A stretch of 26,609 bases of DNA from an archaeon (lineage in GTDB: Archaea > Thermoproteota > Nitrososphaeria > Conexivisphaerales > UBA164): contig JAJZYL010000001.1 in the NCBI GenBank assembly GCA_021798095.1, positions 1 through 26,609 on the forward strand. The letters are read 5' to 3'. Position 1 is the first letter of the stretch; every line of letters starts with the position of its first letter. A program made the translations under genes and the position numbers. Below are positions 19,573-25,393 of the stretch, in pieces. The notes beneath the pieces are model-generated. The model ran no database searches. It was given only the letters and a program-made list of their open reading frames with translations, and was not told the DNA's origin.

Positions 19573-19583
19573 ATATATTTATA
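19573..19583 (+). promoter_or_regulatory. TATA box of thyX
   Basis: ATATATTTATA is centred 30 bases before the thyX ATG, giving at most a few bases of leader. Confidence 0.55.
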
Positions 19584-19607
19584 ACGCTCACAAATTTACC
19601 AAACATA

Positions 19608-20369
19608 ATGAGCGCGATCTACCTGCTTTCCTACACAAGAAACATTGAGCGTATGTGCGCGGTTGCCATGAGGAGTTGCTACTCCAGCAAGAGCGCTGAC
19701 GAACTTTACATTGATCCAAGCTTTACCGAAGAAGATATTAAAAGAATGTTGGCAAAATCGAACGAGCTGGGACACTTGGACGTGCTAGAACACGGATCAC
19801 TAACCTTTTCCATCACTCAAGTAAGCAGAGCCTTCACACATCAAATGGTCAGGTACAGGTTGGCTAGTTTTTCACAACAGAGCCAGAGACATATTCGAGT
19901 CAAGGCGGACAGGCCGTGGTATGTTAAACCACCTTCCCTTACTAACCAGAAATATGATGAATTGATGAACCAGATCGTCAAAGTATACGATGAACTCCTG
20001 CTTGATGCATCTATAAAAAAGGAGGACGCAAGGTTTGTACTGCCAAATGCAACAATGACCAATTTAACAATGTCAGCAAATCCACGTGAATTAAAACACA
20101 TATTCGCCCAGAGATGCGATCCTGCGGCACAATGGGAAATACGCAGGGTGGTCTGGGGGGTGTTTGCATTAAGCTATTTAATCGCTCCAAATATCTTCGC
20201 TTCTCTGGATAGGCCAGCCGGTGGCATAGCTGAGGTTCAAGATAAGTTAAAATCCACAAAGGAGTTGGTAGACTTGCAGAGGCCCACATTCAATGCGATG
20301 GAATATGGGAGGTTGTTTTCGCTCAACATCGAAGATCCAGAGCTCACACTATATGCATTAAAGAATTGA
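19608..20369 (+). CDS. thyX: Flavin-dependent thymidylate synthase ThyX
   Basis: 253-residue FAD- and NADPH-dependent enzyme methylating dUMP to dTMP with methylene-tetrahydrofolate (or its archaeal analogue). The ThyX signature R-H-R-x7-S is present as RYRLASFSQQS (82-92), with Tyr in place of His. HGSLTFSITQVSRAFTHQMVRYR leads into it. The C-terminal NARELKHIF.QR-type motif is SANPRELKHIFAQRCDPAAQWEIR, which binds dUMP and FAD. No folate genes are adjacent. The tRNA-Gln gene follows 47 bases later with its own promoter. Confidence 0.95.
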   Translation: MSAIYLLSYTRNIERMCAVAMRSCYSSKSADELYIDPSFTEEDIKRMLAKSNELGHLDVLEHGSLTFSITQVSRAFTHQMVRYRLASFSQQSQRHIRVKADRPWYVKPPSLTNQKYDELMNQIVKVYDELLLDASIKKEDARFVLPNATMTNLTMSANPRELKHIFAQRCDPAAQWEIRRVVWGVFALSYLIAPNIFASLDRPAGGIAEVQDKLKSTKELVDLQRPTFNAMEYGRLFSLNIEDPELTLYALKN

Positions 20370-20383
20370 ACGAAGGCGCTCAG

Positions 20384-20392
20384 CTTATAAAG
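20384..20392 (+). promoter_or_regulatory. TATA box of tRNA-Gln
   Basis: CTTATAAAG, centred 29 bases before the tRNA 5' end, places initiation at or next to the mature 5' nucleotide. Confidence 0.6.
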
Positions 20393-20416
20393 CTCGCAAC
20401 AAGCGCCATATATGGC

Positions 20417-20489
20417 AGCCCGGTGGTGTAGAGGCCAAGCATCTCAGCCCCTGGAGCTGGGGACGGCGGTTCGAATCCGCCCCGGGCTA
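20417..20489 (+). tRNA. tRNA-Gln(CUG) with C33
   Basis: 73 nt including discriminator A. Acceptor AGCCCGG/CCGGGCT is the archaeal Gln form. The T arm is GGCGG-TTCGAAT-CCGCC. The only foldable anticodon arm is TCAGC-CCCTGGA-GCTGG (20444-20460), giving anticodon CUG (20451-20453). Position 33 (20450) is then C in place of the near-universal U. Placing either available T at position 33 destroys the stem. No intron is seen. Confidence 0.88.
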
Positions 20490-20615
20490 TCCTAACAACA
20501 GCTCCCATTATAATATGTACAAAACCCCCTAGTGGGTAATGCTCTTACGAACTGGAGCGCACAGGCTAGGCCCGACCTATAATTTTATATTTAAGTATAA
20601 TTTTAAAGCTACAGA

Positions 20616-20894
20616 TTGAGCCAGAAAACAAGGGAAAACCCAATATACCTAAAGGCTTACCCACTTAAGGAGTACCAGGATATTCAGAGGATTAAGGACG
20701 ATCTTGAAGCTGGGTGCATTGTAATAGTAAGGTTCACCCCACTTGTAAAAAAAAGCGTTGAAGAGCTGGCGAAAAGTGTAGATGAGATATATAAATATTC
20801 AACCACTATAGGCGGCGACATTGCACGCCTTGGAGAGGACAGGATAATAATAACGCCGCCTGGCGTCAAAATATATCGCGAGAATTCCATTTAG
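20616..20894 (+). CDS. sepF: SepF-like cell division protein (FtsZ membrane anchor)
   Basis: 92-residue SepF/DUF552 protein. The core YLKAYPLKEYQDIQRIKDDL, then GCIVIVRFTPL, and the ending IGGDIARLGEDRIIITPPGVKIY match the alpha/beta SepF domain that binds FtsZ and, through an N-terminal amphipathic helix, the membrane. The N-terminus here is short (about 10 residues before the core) and lacks a clear amphipathic helix, so how it reaches the membrane is open. The start is TTG at 20616, 28 bases after TATA TTTATATTTA (20584-20593), indicating a leaderless mRNA. FtsZ is not in the window. Confidence 0.88.
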   Translation: MSQKTRENPIYLKAYPLKEYQDIQRIKDDLEAGCIVIVRFTPLVKKSVEELAKSVDEIYKYSTTIGGDIARLGEDRIIITPPGVKIYRENSI

Positions 20895-21014
20895 TGATAT
20901 TAACGCTGTACGCTCTTCCATGGCGCGGCTATGATCATTTATCCGTTAATTACGTGCCGCTATACGAAGTGTGGCTATCAGTGCACATTTAACCGGTCCC
21001 CAGCAAAGCTGCGA

Positions 21015-21035
21015 TTCCCTTAAATAGTAAGGGAA
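21015..21035 (+). promoter_or_regulatory. TATA box enclosed by a perfect inverted repeat
   Basis: TTCCCTT (21015-21021) and AAGGGAA (21029-21035) form a 7-bp inverted repeat around AAATAGT. The TATA-like CTTAAATAG overlaps it and lies 26 bases before the ATG at 21049. A dimeric repressor bound here would block TBP. Confidence 0.5.
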
Positions 21036-21048
21036 AAATGCACATGAG

Positions 21049-21342
21049 ATGGAGCCAATTAACAACGACAGCGCTTATAACGGCCTGAAATTTCTTATAA
21101 TGGAGTACCGTGAAACCATCAAGACGTCGTTTTTCGAAATTAGATCTTCCAGCGAAGTTGGGGATGTAATGGTGGAAAACCTGATCAATAGATGTACGAA
21201 TACAATAGCTGAAATAGACAACAGGTCAGTTAACACAGAACTGGACGGCATTGCACAGGCCGTTCAATCCATATTGGCTCAAATGCAGGTCCTTATGTCA
21301 ACCGTTGGTCAAGAAAAGGTAGAAGTAGAGTATATTACTTGA
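21049..21342 (+). CDS. Unrecognised small helical protein
   Basis: 97 residues, no family recognised. It is acidic, soluble, lacks Cys pairs, signal peptide and membrane helices, and is predicted by eye to be mostly alpha-helical: FLIMEYRETIKTSFFEI, then VGDVMVENLINRCTNTIAEI, then DGIAQAVQSILAQMQVLMSTV, with heptad-like hydrophobics in the last segment suggesting a coiled coil or dimer. The start is supported by a well-spaced TATA box. It lies 154 bases downstream of sepF on the same strand, and its last eight bases overlap the end of the EF-1A gene tail to tail. A link to cell division is only positional. Confidence 0.75.
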   Translation: MEPINNDSAYNGLKFLIMEYRETIKTSFFEIRSSSEVGDVMVENLINRCTNTIAEIDNRSVNTELDGIAQAVQSILAQMQVLMSTVGQEKVEVEYIT

Positions 21343-22657
21343 TCACAATGTCCTGCTTTTCTGATACTTCTTTAACTATGCCGGCTGCTACCGTCCTGCC
21401 GGAATCTCTAAGTGCGAACCTGCCAAGTTCTGGAAAATCCTTGTAAGTTTCTATGGCCGTAGGAACTAATGGCCTTATCTTTACTAGTGCCGCATCTCCG
21501 GTCTTGATACTCTTTGGTTTCTCCTCGGTCACCTGTCCACTTCTGGGGTCAAGCTTCGCTAATAATTCTGTAATGGTAGCAGCAACCTGTGCTGTATGAG
21601 CATGTAATACCGGGGTATACCCGGCGGCGATCGCGCTCGGATGATATACTACTATTATCTGTGCTACAAATTCCTTAGCTACGGTAGGCACGTTGTCAGG
21701 CTTGCCAACCACCATCCCTCTTCTAATGTCCTGCTTAGCGATGCCGCGTATGTTGAATCCTATATTATCGCCTGGCTCAGCCTTTTCTACTGGCGTGTGA
21801 TGTGTTTCTATTGTCTTGACCTCACCTTTAAGGCCTGCCGGCATTATTACCACAGTGTCCCCATCCTTAAGTACCCCGGTTTCTATTCTTCCCACGGGAA
21901 CTGTACCTACACCGGTGATAGAATAGACATCCTGAATTGGAATACGAAGCGGTTTATCTGTTGGCTTCGGCGGTACCTGAAGATTGTCAAGAGCATCCAG
22001 CACCGTAGGGCCCTTATACCATGGCATCTTGGTAGAACGATCTACCAAATTATCACCATTCCATCCAGAAACGGGTATAATCGGTATTGTATCCACCTTG
22101 TAGCCCACAAGCTTTAGTAATGCTGTTATCTGTTCCTTCACCTTGTTAAACTCTTTTTCATCGTACGGTGGTTGAGTGGCGTCCATCTTGTTGATCAGGA
22201 CAACGAGTTGGTTCACACCTAGTGTTTTTAAAAGAAACGCGTGCTCCCTCGCTTGGCCACCCTCGGTCAATCCCGCCTCCGCCTCACCCTGTTTTGCCGA
22301 TACAACTAGCACGGCCGCATCAGCTTCGCTTGCGCCGGTTATCATGTTCTTTACGAAGTCCCTGTGGCCTGGCGCGTCTATAAGCGTGAAGAAGTATTTC
22401 TTTGTTTCAAATTTCTGGAACGCGAGATCTATGGTTACGCCCCTTTCCCTTTCTTCCTTCAGTTCATCCAGTACCCATGCAAATTTAAAGGTATCACCGG
22501 TTCCAGTCTTTTCCGATTCTTTAGCATATTCGTCTATGAGCCTTTGGTCAACTACGCCTAACGAAAGTAAGAAATGCCCCATCGTAGTAGACTTCCCGTT
22601 ATCTACATGACCGGTTATAACAAGGTTTAAATGTGGTTTGTCTGCCAAATATAACAC
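21335..22657 (-). CDS. tuf: Translation elongation factor 1-alpha (aEF-1A)
   Basis: 440-residue GTPase delivering aminoacyl-tRNA to the ribosome. G1 is GHVDNGKS (16-23), followed by GVTIDLAF (switch I), DAPGH (G3), NKMD (G4), and domains 2-3 ending LGRFALRDSGRTVAAGIVKEV. The DNGKST P-loop and TTMGHFL fit thaumarchaeal EF-1A; most archaea have DHGKST. Two starts are possible: GTG at 22657, or TTG at 22648, which gives the family-like MADKPHLNL and has GGGTG six bases upstream as an SD. I prefer TTG biologically but list the longer frame. CCTTCT-AGGAC-AGAAGG just before GTG is a small hairpin. TATA is GTTAAATA at 22688-22695. Confidence 0.96.
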   Translation of the reverse strand: MLYLADKPHLNLVITGHVDNGKSTTMGHFLLSLGVVDQRLIDEYAKESEKTGTGDTFKFAWVLDELKEERERGVTIDLAFQKFETKKYFFTLIDAPGHRDFVKNMITGASEADAAVLVVSAKQGEAEAGLTEGGQAREHAFLLKTLGVNQLVVLINKMDATQPPYDEKEFNKVKEQITALLKLVGYKVDTIPIIPVSGWNGDNLVDRSTKMPWYKGPTVLDALDNLQVPPKPTDKPLRIPIQDVYSITGVGTVPVGRIETGVLKDGDTVVIMPAGLKGEVKTIETHHTPVEKAEPGDNIGFNIRGIAKQDIRRGMVVGKPDNVPTVAKEFVAQIIVVYHPSAIAAGYTPVLHAHTAQVAATITELLAKLDPRSGQVTEEKPKSIKTGDAALVKIRPLVPTAIETYKDFPELGRFALRDSGRTVAAGIVKEVSEKQDIVIK

Positions 22658-22742
22658 CCTTCTGTCCTAGAAGGAAGCGGAGATGGTTATTTAACGATTA
22701 CGGTATGCTAGGCTGAGGATTTTGCAACAAGCTACTGCGGGC

Positions 22743-23072
22743 TCAGATGTTGTGATCTTCAACATTTGCTGTCTTGGGCCCATGTTTTCCGACAGCTACC
22801 GTCGATAGTTTCATTATATCGCCGACAAGCTGTCTTACTTCTTCTTCATTCTGAACGTGTGGCACCCTTGATCGTCCCACGTCATAAATTTCAATCAAGC
22901 CAGCGTCTTCTAGTCGTTCGATATGCCTATAAACCTGGGCATAATCCATACCTAAATTCTTGGCTAAGCCCCTTATGTGGAGTGGCCTCTCCGTATTGAG
23001 CAATATCTCAATTATATGAAATCTGGTGGGATGTGAAATCGCTGTAAGCAATTGGTTTATAGGCTCGGTCAT
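22743..23072 (-). CDS. ArsR-like winged-helix transcriptional regulator
   Basis: 109-residue DNA-binding protein. ISHPTRFHIIEILL is the classic ArsR-type helix 1, followed by the helix-turn-helix RPLHIRGLAKNLGMDYAQVYRHIERLEDAGLIEIYDVGR and a wing. No metal-binding Cys cluster is present, so a metal sensor role is unlikely. TATA CTTTAACT (23095-23102) is 26 bases before the ATG: leaderless. It sits between rps7 and EF-1A, where archaeal str clusters usually have no regulator, and reads in the same direction as EF-1A with a separate promoter for the latter. Target unknown; autoregulation is suggested by the palindrome at its start. Confidence 0.85.
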   Translation of the reverse strand: MTEPINQLLTAISHPTRFHIIEILLNTERPLHIRGLAKNLGMDYAQVYRHIERLEDAGLIEIYDVGRSRVPHVQNEEEVRQLVGDIMKLSTVAVGKHGPKTANVEDHNI

Positions 23073-23086
23073 AACATTATGGTTAT
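23071..23086. promoter_or_regulatory. Inverted repeat over the regulator's transcription start
   Basis: ATAAC-ATTATG-GTTAT is a perfect 5-bp inverted repeat spanning the expected start site of the winged-helix gene. It could be its own operator; the arms are short, so chance is possible. Confidence 0.3.
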
Positions 23087-23113
23087 TCCGTCATAGTTAA
23101 AGCCTTTGTGGTA

Positions 23114-23122
23114 CTTATAAAG
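23114..23122 (+). promoter_or_regulatory. Plus-strand TATA box facing the TnpB relic
   Basis: CTTATAAAG, identical to the tRNA-Gln TATA box, would start transcription near 23143 and produce an RNA through the decayed TnpB and its right-end hairpin, antisense to the rps7 transcript tail. Confidence 0.35.
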
Positions 23123-23199
23123 AAAGTTAGGGGTCTGGGGAAGCGGTAAAACTCCGACCTTCACAGTTAGTTCCAAACTTTTTAGTTTAGGATGGTTTT

Positions 23200-23352
23200 A
23201 TTGAACGCGGGCCTGAATCCCTCAAGGAACATCAAAATGCTTGGCAGGTTTGAGTACTTGGGCTGTTGCTAGCCAGCCAATCATTGTAGTTCGATGAAAC
23301 TCCACCTGCTGGTGAAGGGGAGGCTAGCGACAAGCTCCGAAGCTTTAACTGA
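23200..23352 (+). pseudogene. Decayed TnpB C-terminus inside the str cluster
   Basis: One plus frame (23210-23272) reads GLNPSRNIKMLGRFEYLG, resembling the TnpB RuvC-III motif RD.NASRNI..LGR with the catalytic Asp lost. A stop and frame change later, 23290-23352 reads FDETPPAGEGEASDKLRSFN ending at TGA inside a hairpin, like the ..ET....G.......L R.. tail of TnpB. The same stretch of DNA (TGAAAC..CCTGCTGGTGA) resembles the tail-coding sequence of the relic at 1590. Individually weak, the three signs together in the right order support a dead tnpB. Confidence 0.45.
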
Positions 23353-23366
23353 GGAGTAGCTGTCAA
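23332..23366 (+). mobile_element. IS200/IS605-type right end, second relic
   Basis: AAGCTCC (23332-23338), GA, AGCTTTAACT, GA and GGAG (23353-23356), then TAGCTGTCAA. It follows the layout of the right end at 1691: AAGC, stem, CTTTA loop with the tnpB stop codon, closing stem, G..TGTCA. The stem is weaker (CTCC/GGAG, then A-T and G-C pairs flanked by tandem G-A), consistent with decay. Confidence 0.45.
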
Positions 23367-23456
23367 TACACACTGGAATAGGTTATTTTTCAGAATCGTA
23401 CGGATGGAAAGAGAGGCGATGTGGCTGTTCAAAGGGGGGCTGGAAGCGCGCCACCC

Positions 23457-24050
23457 TTACCTTGAGGCCATCGCCATTCTTTCTTGGTCTTGCTTCTTCT
23501 TTATAGGATAGCTGTTCAAGTCCCCTGAGGCCGCTGTTATGATCTCATCTGCAAGGGTTTCTTCGAATGGCCTAGCGCTGGCAAATGAGGCAAGCCTTGC
23601 CCCTTCTGCAATGTACCTTATTGCGAGATCTATTCGCCTGGTAGGTGAAACATCTACTGAAACGTGATAGACGGTTCCGCCATAGCTTATCCTGGTGGTA
23701 TCCTCATTAGGGCCCGCGTTTATTATAGCTTTTACTAGTATATCTAGGGGGTTCTTGTTGGTCTTAAGGTGAATGATATCGAAGGCTGTACTTACCGTCT
23801 TGATCACCCTTTGTTTTTTTCCTCCCATCCTTCCGGTATTCTTTGAGTAGATCTTGCCAAAGTGTGAGAGGCCATTAACTAGCCTCTCGACCACGTTGAC
23901 CTTATCCTTGCTGAACCTCTTTCCGGCATGTCTTCCAAAGCTATGCGGATATATCATAGGGTACAGTGATATCGAATCCTTCAAACCGGCATCATCTATG
24001 GTAACCCCCGTATAGTCCCATTTTCCAAACAACCGTATTTCCTTTTGCAT
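23457..24050 (-). CDS. rps7: 30S ribosomal protein uS7
   Basis: 197 residues, archaeal length. It organises the 3' major domain of 16S rRNA (the 30S head). Recognisable are LFGKWDYTGVTI near the N-terminus, YPMIYPHSFGRHAGKRF, KVNVVERLVN, NPLDILVKAIINAGPNEDTTRISYGG, VSVDVSPTRRIDLAIRYIAEGAR and FEETLADEIITAA. It begins nine bases after the uS12 stop, hence the same mRNA. The 384-base gap downstream contains a transposon relic rather than the usual EF-1A gene. Confidence 0.97.
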   Translation of the reverse strand: MQKEIRLFGKWDYTGVTIDDAGLKDSISLYPMIYPHSFGRHAGKRFSKDKVNVVERLVNGLSHFGKIYSKNTGRMGGKKQRVIKTVSTAFDIIHLKTNKNPLDILVKAIINAGPNEDTTRISYGGTVYHVSVDVSPTRRIDLAIRYIAEGARLASFASARPFEETLADEIITAASGDLNSYPIKKKQDQERMAMASR

Positions 24051-24059
24051 TGCTCTTAA

Positions 24060-24500
24060 TTACCTCTTTGGCTTCTCCTTTCTTCCATAAATTAGCATAT
24101 TAAGGTTAATACCGTTAACCTGTGAAACCTTCCACCTAACGCCCGGTATATCACCCATAGCCCGCCCCTGAGAACCTCCAATCCCCTCCACAAGAACCTC
24201 ATCGTGTTCATCCACCAAATTCAAAGCTCCATCCCCAGGCAAAAAAGCGGTTATCTGTTTACCATTTTTTATGAGCTGTAGCCTTACGCATTTTCTTACA
24301 GCGGAGTTAGGCTGCTTGGATTCGATGCCGACCTTTTCAAGCACTATTCCCCTTCCTTGGGGCGCCCCTTCCAGTGGATCCGCTTTCAAGTCCAGTTTAT
24401 ATGCCCTCCGTTTATAATATTTATCCGACCACCTGAACCTCTGTCTCTTTATCTTCAGTTTTCTAGCACCGAATTCTCCCATTGGTGACTTATCAGTCAT
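24060..24500 (-). CDS. rps12: 30S ribosomal protein uS12
   Basis: 146 residues, decoding-centre protein. The conserved loops KVGIESKQPNSAVRKCVRLQLIKNGK and the later FLPGDGALNLVDEHDEVLVEGIGG are the hallmark sequences. A TATA element CTTATTAAG (24524-24532) 28 bases before the ATG shows that rps12-rps7 can be transcribed separately from nusA; AGGTAGG about six bases before the ATG may act as an SD on read-through mRNA. Confidence 0.97.
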   Translation of the reverse strand: MTDKSPMGEFGARKLKIKRQRFRWSDKYYKRRAYKLDLKADPLEGAPQGRGIVLEKVGIESKQPNSAVRKCVRLQLIKNGKQITAFLPGDGALNLVDEHDEVLVEGIGGSQGRAMGDIPGVRWKVSQVNGINLNMLIYGRKEKPKR

Positions 24501-24523
24501 AACTTTACCTACCTTCTAGGGCC

Positions 24524-24532
24524 CTTAATAAG
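24524..24532 (-). promoter_or_regulatory. Internal promoter of rps12-rps7
   Basis: Minus-strand CTTATTAAG in the 137-base nusA-rps12 gap, centred 28 bases before the uS12 ATG. A second AT-rich TATA-like stretch (ATTATTTAATATG) lies nearer the end of nusA at about 24600-24612. Confidence 0.5.
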
Positions 24533-24637
24533 CTCAATGGTAGGAAGCATTTAGAGCTTAAACGGCCGGTATGAACTCTTAGAATTAGATCGATATCACA
24601 TATTAAATAATGCGTATGGATAAGATGATTCATTAGC

Positions 24638-25078
24638 CTAAATTGACATTACTTTGACTTGATCTATCCCAAAATATCTGTTTGATAGCAATTTAAGCTT
24701 TTCAATATTCTGCCCCCTAGTTCCAAAGATGGCACCCTTATCCTTCTGATTGACCGTCACTATACAAGATTTTGATCCATCAACTGAGTGTGTTTCCCTG
24801 ACCCCTATCACATATTTTGGACCAACCATATTTTTAATGAGTTCTTCTAGCGTATCGGCGTACTCAACTACGACCACCGTCTTCCCAGTAGCCTTCCTCA
24901 CATAGTTTATTTTCTGACCGTCTTTGCCTATGGTAATCCCCATCATCCCCTTGTTGACTACCAGGATAACACGGTCGAACGTTTTATCCACTATACAATC
25001 CCGTGGTTCTATCCCAGTTAGGCTTTGAAAGAGGCGCATGAATCCTAGTTCTTCGCTAGTATATTTTATTTCGCTCAT
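24638..25078 (-). CDS. nusA: Archaeal NusA-like KH-domain protein
   Basis: 146 residues, two KH domains without the N-terminal polymerase-binding and S1 domains of bacterial NusA, as is normal for archaea. RNA-binding GxxG-like loops are GKDGQ in ITIGKDGQKINYVR and GTRGQ in IFGTRGQNIEKLK. It lies five bases after the rpl30e stop, in the conserved order rpoA-rpl30e-nusA-rps12-rps7, and probably acts in transcription termination or rRNA biogenesis. Confidence 0.95.
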   Translation of the reverse strand: MSEIKYTSEELGFMRLFQSLTGIEPRDCIVDKTFDRVILVVNKGMMGITIGKDGQKINYVRKATGKTVVVVEYADTLEELIKNMVGPKYVIGVRETHSVDGSKSCIVTVNQKDKGAIFGTRGQNIEKLKLLSNRYFGIDQVKVMSI

Positions 25079-25083
25079 ACGTG

Positions 25084-25383
25084 TTAACTACCTTTAAGTA
25101 TCTGCTCAAACTTTGGGTCTATCGATCTGAAAGCCAGAACCGATACTGGAAACATCTTTTTTACAGCTTTTCCAAGTTCAACGGAGGTGCCATCAAATTC
25201 CGCTATGTATGATTCAGCGGGAACGGTTTTTTTCAGTGATTCTACGTCATCTGCGACCAAGCTACGCGAATATATTACAAGCTTGACTGACTTGATCGAT
25301 TTCTTGACTTCCCGTAGGCCTATGATATATTTGGAATCCTTCATAGTATATTTGATGAGTTCTAATAATTCTGTTTTTTCCAA
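25084..25383 (-). CDS. rpl30e: 50S ribosomal protein eL30
   Basis: 99 residues, L7Ae/L30e fold. The family pattern is seen in KYIIGLREVKKSIKSVKLVIYSRSL (the RNA-contacting turn is normally GxxxxxKxxxxGxxxLVI) and in the later PVSVLAFRSIDP. The usual Gly of the RNA-binding loop is replaced by a KSIKS sequence, a mild divergence. It begins ten bases after the rpoA stop. Confidence 0.92.
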   Translation of the reverse strand: MEKTELLELIKYTMKDSKYIIGLREVKKSIKSVKLVIYSRSLVADDVESLKKTVPAESYIAEFDGTSVELGKAVKKMFPVSVLAFRSIDPKFEQILKGS

Positions 25384-25393
25384 TCCTCTTCAC

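Noticed and set aside
21641..22117. 158-codon plus-strand ORF within EF-1A
   Set aside because: Antisense to a highly conserved gene; composition unlike a real protein.
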